A program made the translations under genes and the position numbers. Of a DNA stretch of 64,000 nt, positions 33,497 through 43,742 are shown piece by piece (position 1 is the first letter of the stretch; each line of letters starts with the position of its first letter). The DNA is taken from the NCBI GenBank assembly GCA_949987705.1, contig OX465281.1, forward strand, positions 6,116,001 to 6,180,000, in the 5' to 3' direction. The notes below the pieces were generated by a model, which was not told where the DNA came from, ran no database searches, and saw nothing but the letters and a program-made list of their open reading frames with translations. The stretch is from Thereva unica (lineage: Eukaryota; Arthropoda; Insecta; Diptera; Therevidae).

Positions 33497-34096
33497 ATGA
33501 ACTTATTGCTGACTGTGCTAGGAGGAGGGCTGCGAATACTCCCCTGTACCCTCCTGATTTGTCGGATGACGACGATGGCGAATACGATGACTGGACTCCC
33601 CGTGCAGGAGGATCTGGAGGTGATTCTGATCTTCAAGAAGAAAGGAGCGCTCCCCGGACCGTGGGGCCCTGGAACCCTATTGCGGACGCCCTCGCTAAGA
33701 TGAGGGCTGTGGAAATTGACTCTTCCCGGACCGGGGAGGCCAGCAGCATCTCCTTAGACGGTTTTGTGAGTTTTGCGGCGGTGGATTTTCTAAGGTAATT
33801 CTTTGATTTATGTTGTTATTATTAATGATTTTATTTGCAGGTCAATACTTTTTTAGTGTTTAGTGTAGTTTAAGTACATACTTTTGTGTTTTTCAAAAAA
33901 ATAAAGTTCTTTTCGTGGTGCAATTTCAATGTTTTTATTTTCATGTTGTTGTTGTTGTTTGTTTTCAGCTTTTCGGATTTTCGCGTCTTTGGAGACGCGA
34001 CAGGGGCAACTCCACCGTTGAGGACCCGGATGAGTGTTACTTAACTGGCGAGTCCGACAACTTCTCCACCCCGGACAATCTTGATTTGGATTAAGT
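33497..34096 (+). pseudogene. Acidic small gene X, copy 3 (longest)
   Basis: A plus-strand frame open from about 33490 gives an Arg/Ala-rich start, an acidic run (SDDDDGEYDDW), a Gly-rich stretch and the PWNPIADAL phrase, and stops near 33797 after a TGE motif. After about 190 bp, the frame of the C-terminal end resumes at 33990 and runs to the shared end TPDNLDLD (TAA 34094-34096). In copy 1 these two parts are joined without the gap, so the gap here is an insertion or an intron. Block A follows. Family unknown. Confidence 0.45.
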
Positions 34097-34352
34097 CCGG
34101 GGATGGATAAATTCCAAAAAAAAATGTATGGTATTAATAAATGTTTTTTTTTTTTGGATTCTTTTCTTTTATTTTGTAGTTTGTTGTTTTTTCTTCTTTT
34201 TGTTTTTGCTTTCCAGCTTGACTAGGGGCGCCTGGGGGTTCTTTCTTTTAGGTGAGTATTGTGGTACCGCCGCTGGGGCGTGCGGTAAAGGGTTTATAGG
34301 ATGTTTTATGGGATTGGCGTAGCGCAGGCGAGATTTTTCTGGCGATCTCTTC
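34010..34352 (+). repeat. Dispersed block A, copy 3
   Basis: About 90% identical to 12740-13070, from CCACCGTTGAGGA to GGCGATCTCTTC, where the match ends abruptly at the R1-type ORF1 insertion. Confidence 0.65.
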
Positions 34353-34479
34353 ATAATATAACCGAATTGTTATATTATATAGATGCCCGGGCAAGGTCGA
34401 TGTGTAAAAGTGCCTTACCCTGGTAATGCGGCTCTGCCAGGGCGGACTATATATTCCGGCAATACTCGTGGGATTTAGT

Positions 34480-35514
34480 ATGGAGAATAAAATTGAAAGA
34501 AAAACAAAAAACACCGAAGCGGCTGAAGAAGACCGTAGGGCTTTGGAGGCACAGAAGCAAAAAAAAGCGGCTGAGCTAGCCGCTGAGAAGCTAGCTCTTT
34601 TTGGGAGACGGGCGAGGGTGCCCAGGTCACCGCCGACACGGCGTGAAGACACCACCCAGCCTCTTCTAGCGATAGAAGAGATAAATGACCCGGACGCTGA
34701 GGATCAGGTTGGAGCTGAAGCGGCGGCCGCGATATCGGCGGCGCCAACGGGGGCAGTGGAGCCTTCGGCAACGAAGGAGGAGCGGGGATCCAACCCTTGG
34801 ATGGAACAGGCGAGGCGGCTGGAAACAGCCGCAAAGGAGGCCGGCGATCGACTTGGGGCCATGAAGGTCCTACTCTCTGGGATGGTGGCATCAACGGGGA
34901 AGCAGAAAAACGTGAATTTGGAGATTAAACAGGGGCTGCCGAAGCTGCAATATCTCGTTGACATGGCGGCTTCTGCTACCCACGAAATAAACAAAATTAA
35001 GGAGAGCTTGGCCGAAGTCCCTGAACGGGCTCCACCGGGCGGCAGCAAGCGGAAGGCAACAGGCTCCCCGAAGGTCGAGGTGGTGAGGAGCTCAAAGAAG
35101 CCGCGGGCTGTCGCTCAACCAACTGCCGTCGCCCATCCCGCGACCGCTCCGCGACCCGTGACAGTCGCTCCGCCAACAACTGAGGGCCAACGGTCAGAGG
35201 TAGTGGGAAAAAAGAGAAGAAAAAGGAAGGAGAGGGCGGAAAAAACTGGCCAGAAGCTCAAGGAAGCCGGAAAACCGAGGGGACGGAGAAAACGGAAGGG
35301 AGGGAAGAGAAAACCCGACGCGGTGCTCCTGACCCCCTCCGAAGGCTCAACCTTCGCGGAAGTCGTCAAGGCCATCCGAGAGAAGGTTGAACCGGCGAAG
35401 ATCGGAGTGGAGGTCAGAGCGGTCCGGCAGACCAGGGCCGGCGGGGTACTCCTGGAACTGGGGAAGGCTACCGCTGAAAACAAGGCAACGCTAACAAGGG
35501 TCCTGTTACATTGA
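34480..35514 (+). pseudogene. R1-type LINE ORF1 (Gag), 3'-truncated
   Basis: ATG 34480 starts a coiled-coil, Glu/Lys/Ala-rich region (to about residue 100), then helical and very basic stretches (GKKRRKRKERAE), and the start of the conserved RNA-binding domain with VRAVRQTRAGGVLLELGK. In R1-clade ORF1 this domain is followed by CCHC zinc knuckles and then ORF2; both are missing. The frame is otherwise intact and GC-rich compared with the flanks, which suggests a recent insertion. Role in an active element: binding the LINE RNA. Confidence 0.75.
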
Positions 35515-35598
35515 TATAAACGTGCAATTGATAAAATATTGTATAAAAAAGCGAAGTTTTTCCCTCAAAGTGATCAGTAACAAACAACAAGACCAACT

Positions 35599-36085
35599 AT
35601 GGTAAGTATTTTTTGCACTGGCACTAAGGTAAAAAAATGGTTGTTCAGAACGACAGCAAGCGGCTTTTTAGCCAGCTGGTAACAATTGGCATTTTTGCCT
35701 TGTGTACCGTTCTGGATAACTCATTTTTCTCATCAGTAAAGTCATTAAAGTATCTTTTTTCTTCTAATTTTTCCAGAATGCATTCGAGGTATTGACAGAC
35801 GTCACTAATCAAAAATTAAACACATTAATTCCAGTAACGGAGTTGGAATTAAATAAACATTACCACATACAGTTCTTTAAACAGTTAAAGACCAAGTATG
35901 GGGTAAAACTAACGGTCCATTTCGACGATGGACACTTCGTTTTGCTTCCTCCGCGGTTCTCCGAAAAAATTAATAGCCAGCGCCAGGTTGACGACCTCAA
36001 TAGGAAAACAACCTATTACATGGTATATGAGGGGAAAGACGACACACGCGGCGGGTTTTTAAATATAAAATTTCTCGAAAAGTAA
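35599..36085 (+). CDS. Small spliced gene, OB-like or DNA-binding accessory, unrecognised
   Basis: The ATG (35599-35601) is the last codon of exon 1: GTAAGT follows directly at 35602, and a pyrimidine tract plus CAG ends at 35776. Exon 2 (35777-36085) continues in frame for 102 residues with alternating beta-type pattern (KYGVKLTVHFDDGHFVLLP) and ends in FLNIKFLEK. Such proteins of about 100 residues, which I recall near virus-like polymerase genes in arthropods, are probably small nucleic-acid-binding folds; this is from memory. AATAAA lies at about 36097. The spliced start is consistent, so this may be an intact gene. Confidence 0.5.
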
Positions 36086-36213
36086 TAATATGTAAATAAA
36101 AAAAAATGTTATATTAAAATAAAGTGGAAAATGATACATGGTCTTAGGCTTTTATTATCAGATGTAATTAATTTTAATAATATTTATAATTAAATACGTA
36201 TAATTTAGGTAAA

Positions 36214-37068
36214 ATGGGTAGAAAGTGCGATATTTCGTCGGAGAAGAAAGCGCAAGTTGTAGCTTTATTGAAGGAAGAGAGTTCCAGCTACGCAAAAATC
36301 GCAAATATAGTAGGAATTTCGAAGTCGTCCGTTGTGAACATCTCCAAAACGGTGCGCAGTTCTTCGGCATCCATATCAGGGCATGGGTCCAAACGAGGGA
36401 ATTGTGGCAGGCCGAGAGTAACAACAGCAAGAGCGGATAGGAGAATCGTGCAAAAGCTTTGTTGGAGCGTAAGAAGCCGGCTAGAGAAATTTTAAAGGAC
36501 CTCAATGAAAGTGGTGTCAGGATATCGCTGCGAACTCTAGAGCGGCGGTTCAAGGAAAACAACCTGGTTTGCAGACGACCAGCAAAGAAGCCAAAATTAA
36601 CCCGTGTCATGTGCCAGAAGAGACTTTATTGGGCACAATTGCACCAAACGTACACAAGCGATTATTGGAATAAGGTAAGTCCGGTTTGTAACTATATTTT
36701 GTTTCATTTATAATGTTGAAAACCAGCCTTAAGAAAATTAAGATTTTTGTAACATCGCTATTTCTTGCCAGGTTATCTTCACTGACGAATGCCGGTTAGA
36801 GACGGTGACTGAGGCCGCAAGATTTGTTCGCAGAAGGCCCAACGAAAGGTACTCGGCGGACTGTATTACGCCAACAGTGAAACATCCGGCAGCAGTGATG
36901 ATTTGGAGCTGCATTTCAGCAGAAGGACCAGGTCCCATTTATTTTGTTGAGGGGACAATGCGCTCCAGCCAATATATTACTGTCCTGAAGGATGTTCTTC
37001 TGCCGTATCTGGATACCCTACAACATCCCAAGGAGGAATACGTGTTTATGCAAGATGATGCTCCACAA
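36214..37068 (+). pseudogene. Tc1-like transposase with an intron, truncated and frameshifted
   Basis: From ATG 36214: N-terminal paired-type helix-turn-helix region (about residues 1-50), a GRPR-type linker (CGRPRV), then a one-base shift near 36456 and the second helix-turn-helix with LERRFKENNL. At 36675 a GTAAGT donor and at 36770-36771 an AG acceptor frame a 97-bp intron. The catalytic domain follows with IFTDE (first catalytic Asp) and QDDAP (second). The sequence breaks off there, so the third catalytic residue is missing, and joins the zinc-finger piece. Tc1/mariner transposases normally lack introns, so this is notable. Not active. Confidence 0.75.
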
Positions 37069-37608
37069 GTGGCCAAGGAAGGGGCTCTGTTAGATATGCT
37101 GGAGGTGGTGGCGGCCCGAGAGGAAGCGGTTTCCCGGAGGGAAGAGGCTCTGGCTGCCGTTGAGCAGGCTGCAGCCCTACAATCCAGGCGTTACCCTTGG
37201 GAGCTCCTCCCAGTAGTTCGAGGCAGAGGGCAGCATTATATGTCCGAAACAGGAGGTGGACCTTCGAGGGAGGAAGGATTAGGCAGCTTGGCTGAAAATG
37301 TTGGCTCAAGTCCCGGAGGGCTTCAGCAATACGGAGGCGGACCATCCAACGTTGGACCAGACAATGGGGTTTCGGGCCCTTCGCGACCAGCGGACTGGAG
37401 ATGTGGAGGCTGCGGCTTTTTGAATTTTGCCAGGCGCCTCAAATGTTTCAGCTGTAGGGCAGATCCAGAGGGCGGAGAGAGAGGAATTCCTGGTTGGGCT
37501 CCACCCCAACTGGATTGTTTTATGTGTGGGGGGGCGCATTATATCGCCGAGTGCTCCAGACGCAAGGAATATCGCCGTCAGCAGGTTCAGGGCAGGCCGG
37601 CGGATTAG
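37069..37608 (+). pseudogene. Gag-like piece with RanBP2-type and CCHC zinc fingers
   Basis: In frame with the end of the transposase, this part has a coiled coil (Ala/Glu/Arg-rich), a Gly/Ser/Pro-rich linker, a RanBP2-type finger (WRCGGCGFLNFARRLKCFSC) and a CCHC knuckle (CFMCGGAHYIAEC). A related knuckle with HYIADC occurs at 38.8 kb. Zinc-knuckle plus coiled coil suggests a retroelement Gag C-terminus; the RanBP2 finger is unusual in Gag. The junction makes a chimeric open frame, which may be accidental. Confidence 0.55.
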
Positions 37609-37615
37609 GTAGTGT

Positions 37616-37864
37616 GTGAGTTGTGAGTTTTTTGAGTGCTTGAAAAGTTTACCGGAATTGTGGAAAGTGAAAGACATTTTTAAAAATAGAGAAGAAAAAA
37701 GAAAAGCGTGGGAAAAACTTTTAGAAAATTATAGAAATATTCATAGTAACGGAACTTTGGAAGAAGGTAAAAAGAGAGTTTTAAATATAAAGTCGTGCTA
37801 CAGACGAGAATTAAAAAAATTGAAAAGAGTAAGAAATCTGGTTGCAGCTCGGATGAAAAAATAA
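37616..37864 (+). pseudogene. MADF-domain fragment
   Basis: An 82-codon frame starting shortly after the zinc-finger stop has a MADF-type pattern: FFECLKSLPELWKVKD, KRKAWEKLLENY and a basic end with YRRELKKLKR. It is similar in kind to the MADF-BESS pseudogene at 1.3 kb but not the same gene. Only the first domain is present, with no BESS motif. Confidence 0.55.
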
Positions 37865-37950
37865 AAAACAACCATAACTAAAACAAGAGTTCGTTTTTTT
37901 TATAATAGTACTTTCAAAAGGGGCAGGTGTACTTCTCGCCAATGCGGAAA

Positions 37951-38182
37951 GGAAAGGCCCGGAATAAGAACGCTTGAATGGCATGAAAACTTTGATATGA
38001 AACGAGCAATTTAGGTAGGGGCAAATTAGAATAGCATAGTGGCAAGTTGCAATATAAATAAGGAACCTTAGAATTAAGATTCAGATGGTAATCTCAACTG
38101 AGACCGAGAAGGCATTGACTGCAGCTCACTGCTGTAAAGATTTAGTGGTCGATAACAAAATAAACTCAGTTAAAAAAGAGAA
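37951..38182 (+). repeat. LTR-like repeat, copy 2
   Basis: About 97% identical to 8933-9170, same orientation, with TATAAATAAGG. It is not followed by the same internal sequence, so it is a solo or truncated LTR. Confidence 0.5.
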
Positions 38183-38628
38183 AGATGTCTTTAGTAGATT
38201 TTCGTGCTACATGCCTGTAAATTCAGTCTTTAAATTCTGATCTACGACAATGGTTAAACGATGGATCTTCACGATTACAAAGTGAGGCAGATGTACAAAA
38301 ACGAAATAAGGTGGGTCGATTATGTAATTCGCGTAATCGGATCATCTGACGATATATTACGAAATTTACAATTGTTTTCATCATTAGCATATTCATTTAT
38401 AATTGATCATAAACGAGTATGTATGCTGTGTGATAGAAGGTTTTTACAGTGGAAGTACTCCCATTCGTGATGAGTTTGTAAATGCTTATATATTGGGTAA
38501 ACATATCGACTGGTGAAAGGCAAAAGGGCACAAGTGACAATTTTAACATACAATTCTAACATATGTAAGGTAATCTAAGTTTTTATTAATTAGCAATACA
38601 AAAAATATAAATAAATATATAATAATAA

Positions 38629-38935
38629 ATGTTACAAATGTTAATTCTAATCTTGTTCGGTATAAGTACAGGTCTGACAAATTTATTCATGCATAGACAT
38701 CAGGGAAGAGAGGCCGACAGAGCCCACCAAACACCAAAAGAAACTGAGAGCCAAGTAGAGCACCAGCCTAGGCTGGCTGAGGCCGAGGTGCACCAGCCTC
38801 GGCTGGTGTGCTCAGTGTGTGGGCTGGGCCATTACATCGCTGACTGCCCCAGGCAGAGGCCACTAATCACCGGCAGCAGCCGGCCGTTAATAAAGATTAA
38901 TTTATCCAATTCGGACTTTTTATTCCTTTTGGGGC
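38629..38935 (+). pseudogene. Chuvirus-like glycoprotein tail joined to a CCHC knuckle
   Basis: The frame first matches the end of the glycoprotein at 20.1-20.2 kb (STGLTNLFMH in both), then becomes Glu/Gln/Pro-rich and ends with a CCHC knuckle (CSVCGLGHYIADC). The knuckle overlaps the shared 3' end repeat also found at 32.86 kb. A recombinant fragment. Confidence 0.55.
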
Positions 38936-40050
38936 GTAGTGTAGTTTTTCTTTTCACATTCACATATTGTGACAGCTCATGTTGGTCAATGGTAAGAGGC
39001 AAGAGATTTAGTCTCCAACTAGATTGTGTTTAGTATTATCATTAATTTCGTTACAGGAGTGTTGTGGTTGATTTGAATAAATGAAGTTAGATTGAAAATA
39101 GTAAACAGCCTTTATGTGATAACTTCCGAGCAGAGAAAAGGGCCTGTTACCTTATGAAAACACGATCACTTTTCATTCACCCAGCAGAGAAGTCGTAGGT
39201 AAGTAAAATCGTCCCGGAGCCTACTCCCCCTTGGCATCGCTGCGGCTGATGTCAACATAGGAGATCCTGATATGGCTCGATATTGTCACTATCACTCCTT
39301 AAAAAATTTAGGTATTCCCAAGTGCAGCATTCTTCTCTCAAGGATATTCTTCTTGATGGACTGATGGAATGAAAAAGAACGAAGGTGATGGAAAGAGTTA
39401 TAGCGCCCTGACTCGCTTTTAGGAAGAGTGGCGCTTTTAGATAGGGCGTCCATGTCAACGAAAGTCACTAAGGATCCTGAAGCCACAACATCTACTTTGG
39501 AAGGTGCTATAATGTTTTTACTTCCAAGATTCTGCTATATAAGAGGAAGGGTTTTTAGCCACGGCCTTCAAGGTCTTCAGTGAATTACGTGTTAAAATCT
39601 AGAAACGGTAGTACAACTTTCTTTTTCCCACATAGAAGCAAATTCAGCAGCAGCACGCATTGGCAAATGAATTATATCTTCATCGAAATATATACACATA
39701 TATAATTCTTTTGTAACACCTTCACTTGATTGATTTCCGGAATAAAAGGTTCACCTCTCCATTTTTGTAAAGAAGAGAGACAAGGAGGGATAGTTATCTA
39801 GGTCGGAAAAATGGAAAGACGAAGGGCATTATATTCTCTGAGATCGAAAAGTTCAAGTTGCATTACAATTATATGGTGGCAGCGGTGGGATACGAAAATT
39901 ATGGAAGAATTCGAATTAAAAGATTACAATCATAATGGAAAGATCAGCGATCTGTGAATTTTAGGCCGATAACTGTCGGCGTTGTTATTTCAAATTCTTA
40001 AATTAAAGTTAAAGAGTTTGTAAAGATGTATAATTATTTAAGGCTTTGTG
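38936..40050. other. Stretch without a recognised gene
   Basis: Small frames only, none with a motif. A T-rich stretch follows the repeat and a possible LTR-like TATAAGAGG occurs near 39539. Confidence 0.3.
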
Positions 40051-40059
40051 GCAAAATTA

Positions 40060-40710
40060 ATCGTAACAGTCCCTACTAAATCAAAATTTTCGTAACAGTC
40101 CCTACTATCCGTAAAAAATACAGAAAAATCATTATTTGCCCCTAAGGGGGTCCTGGAGATTGCCCCCCCCCTAAAACCTCCCCCATATGCACTACACCCA
40201 TGTCCTAATAACGCAATTAGCTTATTTACCTGTAATAATTCGTAATTAAGCTAAAAAACCACATTACAGCCCACCTGGGGGGCTCAGTACATCAATTTAC
40301 AGGTGTTTTTTAGTACGCACTAAAAGAGGCTCCAGCGGCCCCAAAAATGGTCGTACGGGGTTCGTAGACCCCTCAAAATTTTCGTAACAGTCCCTACTAT
40401 CCGTAAAAAATAACAGAAAAATCATTATTTGCCCCTAAGGGGGTCCTAGAGATTGCCCCCCTAAAACTTCCCCCATATGCACTACACCCATGTCCTAATT
40501 ACGCAATTAGCTTATTTACCTGTAATAATTCGTAATTAAGCTAAAAAACCACATTACAGCCCACCTGGGGGGCTCAGTACATCAATTTACAGGTGTTTTT
40601 TAGTACGCACTAAAAGAGGCTCCAGCGGCCCCAAAAATGGTCGTACGGGGTTCGTAGACCCCTCAAAATTTTCGTAACAGTCCCTACTATCCGTAAAAAA
40701 TAACACAAAA
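40060..40710 (+). repeat. 290-bp tandem satellite-like repeat
   Basis: TTTTCGTAACAGTCCCTACTA starts at 40087, 40379 and 40669, giving periods of 292 and 290. Two full units are nearly identical. Each has a C run, a CACTACACCCATGT stretch, a TAATAATTCGTAATTA palindromic core and a CCAGCGGCCCC box. A partial unit precedes the first. Confidence 0.9.
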
Positions 40711-41073
40711 ATCATTATAAATTTACCGAAACCACAGCAATTATAAACTGCGATCAAAAGTTGCCTTCCATCCACCATTAAATCACTACAGTGAAGAAAA
40801 ATTTATAGATAATATTAATTATTTTGCTACTCTTTCTAAGTTAGATGTTAATGAGAATTTTTTAGCAATAACAATACAAATTGTGAAGATTCTAATACTG
40901 GGACTGGCACTGGGGACAAGTTCTCCAAGGATCAGATAGTAAATTTTGTCCTCCCATTATTATTCAAGATGTTAGCGTAAGATATTTAACTAAAATGATT
41001 TTCACCTTGTACCCAAATTGCGAGTTTAAACTTTCTAGAACACCGGGGGGGAGTCTGTAAATTATTTTTCAAG

Positions 41074-41880
41074 TTACGGGAACATAAACTCGACTTCTTT
41101 GAAAAACTCAAACTGAATAACGTTACTTCTCACAAATTTTCCCATCCGGACGATCGTTTTGAGTCCTTGATACTTCGAGGTGTACACCCTGAGTTCCTTC
41201 CTGATGAAATTCTTGAGGACCTCTCGGTCAACTATCCTTCGCTCAAGGTTAACAGCGTCAAACGTTACGAAACCCCCTATTCTCGAAAGAACAAGGTTAC
41301 ACTTAACCTGTTTCTTGTCCAATTTCCTCCTAAAACTGATATTAACAGAGTAAGTCGCCAGGTTGAGACTATTCTTCATCAGCGAATTTCCTGGGAAAAA
41401 ATTCTAAATAATAGACCTGTTCAATGCAGAAACTGCCAACTGCATGGTCACGCAGCCTCAAATTGTAACCGAGAGTACAGATGCGTTAAATGTAACGGAG
41501 CACATCTTCCCAAAAATTGCCCTCGCACTCCTGAAAACATGAATGAAAGTGACCCTTATTGTGTTAACTGTCATGCCTTCGGTCATCCCGCTTCCTGCAG
41601 TAAATGCCCGGTTTTCCTCAGACGGGAGGAACTCCGTAAGAAACTCCGAACCGGTCAACGCCAACAAGCACTCGCCTTTTCGAGTATGCAAACTCCCTCA
41701 CATGCTCGCCCTAATCTCCCTCACTCTTATGCTGACTGCTGCAAGAACAATCCCTCTACTCTAAATAGTCAAGTAAACGATGACATTTACGAAATTCTTC
41801 ATCCAGAGGATTCCTATGGTATTAAACTACCTCAACTTTTAGACAAAATTCGAAAATTTCTACCAACGATCAACGGAGTT
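41074..41880 (+). pseudogene. Jockey-type LINE ORF1 (Gag) fragment
   Basis: The open frame from about 41060 carries a domain with the phrase RGVHPEFLPDEILEDL, then two CCHC knuckles (CRNCQLHGHAASNC and CVKCNGAHLPKNC) and a third C-x-x-C element (CVNCHAFGHPASCSKC), the layout of Jockey-clade ORF1. Past about 41770 the frame runs into hAT transposase sequence, which makes a long open but composite frame. No Jockey ORF2 follows. Confidence 0.7.
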
Positions 41881-43310
41881 AGGGGCCCCGATACTTACTG
41901 GAGAAATGTTCTGATTAGAGTTGTTGCTGTCGTGAAGCGATTGTGTTCAAGAGGCCTCGCTTTTAGAGGAAAAAATGAAAAATTCGAAGATCCACATAAT
42001 GGAAATTATTGTATGATATTAGAACTATTAGCAGAATTCGATCCTTTTATGGCTCATCATATTGAACGGTTTGGAAATCAAGGATCAGGGAGTACCAGTT
42101 ATTTATCAAAGACCACTTGCGATGAATTTATTCTCTTGATGGGTCATAAAGTCTTAAAACAGAGATAAAAAAGGCAAAATATTTTTCCCTAATCATCGAT
42201 TCAACACCAGATATAGCCCATATAGATCAACTCACGCTCGTTATTAGATACGTTTTGGATTCAGGTGAACCATGCGAAAGATTTATCAAGTTTTTGCCGT
42301 CAGTGGGACATAAAGCTGAAGAAATGTTTTCTGCCGTTACTTCAGAACTAAATACACTGGGCATAAATATTGAAGACTGTCGCGGACAGTCATATGATAA
42401 TGCTGCGAACATGTCTGGTGTGTACAATGGCTTGCAAGCAAAAATTCGCGACCAAGCTCCTTTCGCTTTTTACGAGCCTTGTTCTGCTCATTCATTGAAT
42501 CTAGTAACAACTACAGCTGCTGAGTCGTCTACAGAAGCATGTCGCTTTTTCATGTTGTTACAGGAAATCTACGTTTTTTTCGTGAGCTCGACACAACGCT
42601 GGCAAAAATTAATGAATGAAATCGGAAAAGGCAAAAGTGTTAAAAGAGTAAATTTAACACGCTGGTCAGCTAGAGAGGATGCATGTAAAAGTTTGAAAGA
42701 ATCTTGGCATGAAGTTCTTAAAACTTTGGAATTAATCAAAGATGATTGTACCGAAAAGCCTGCGACACGACAAGAAGCGAAAGGAATATTCTTGAATTTG
42801 CAAAAGCTGGAAACGGCAGTAATGGTTGTTGTATGGGATGTTTATCTGGAAAGAATAAACAAAGTGAATGTTAAAATTCAGATTTCCAACATAGATTTGA
42901 TCACCGTTGCTGATCTTTACGATAATTGAGAAAGTATATTTATTATATCGTTTTTAAAATGTGAGTGCAATAAAAAATATTTTCAACGTTCCTTGAATTT
43001 ACATTTTTTTTGTAAGCCTTGTTCATATTTTGTAAGTATTGTATAGTTTCAAGACATACCTTAACTTTCCTTAAAAGTAGTACATCATTGAAATGTTCTT
43101 TGCTTAAAATAATGTTTCTTTATAATTATTTTCTGAGAAAATAATCAAGGATTCGACACGGTACTTTAGTTCTTAAGTCATAAAGTGGAAATTTTATAGA
43201 TAGAAATTATAATTTACGAAATTGTGAACTAGAGGTATAGAATTTCATAGGTAGTAGAGGCGGCAAAAATTGAAAAGCCTGCAGGCGGCAAATCTGTAAA
43301 TCCGCCACTG
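41880..43310 (+). mobile_element. ZMYM1/hAT-type transposase remnant with 3' terminal repeat
   Basis: From about 41885 the frame holds domesticated-type hAT sequence of the ZMYM1/DUF4371 group: ILELLAEFDPFMAHH, FILLMGHK, then after a one-base deletion near 42155 (stop at 42166) IIDSTPD and CRGQSYDNAANMSG with CSAHSLNLV. The C-terminal dimerisation domain is missing. The 3' end has CCGCCACTG at 43302-43310, which is a CAGTGGCGG terminal motif in reverse and typical of hAT elements. The 5' end is lost in the junction with the Jockey piece. Confidence 0.75.
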
Positions 43311-43742
43311 CAAACAACAATAAAAAAAATCTCAAAATGAAAAGAGTTTAACTCATTGCTAGCTTGACCAGTATATATGTATATAAATAATTATCTAGGA
43401 TACTATTGTATATTTTTCATATTATTGTAAAATATATTTGTAAAATCATCATATTTAAGAAATTGTTAATATTTCGTAATAAACAATAAATATTTCCAGT
43501 TCTTACCTGCAAACCTTATGTAGTTCATATGTATATATATAATATAAAGTTAGATTTAAATAATTCAAATACGATGAAACGCGATTAATAATATATGATA
43601 TTTGTGATTATATGACATTTAAAAAATATTTCAACCCATAATTTAAATTTATATAAAATAATTAAAAAAAAAAAAGTAATATAATATAATTGTAATTAAA
43701 TACTTAAATGCTAAAATAATCAATAATCACAATATATAATTA

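Noticed and set aside
8933..38182. The two LTR-like repeats as the paired ends of one 29-kb element.
   Set aside because: They share orientation but the interval holds many unrelated insertions, and no coherent internal region. More likely separate solo or partial LTRs.
40060..40710. CRISPR-like array.
   Set aside because: Units are 290 bp and repeat throughout; there are no short repeats with unique spacers, and the genome is eukaryotic.
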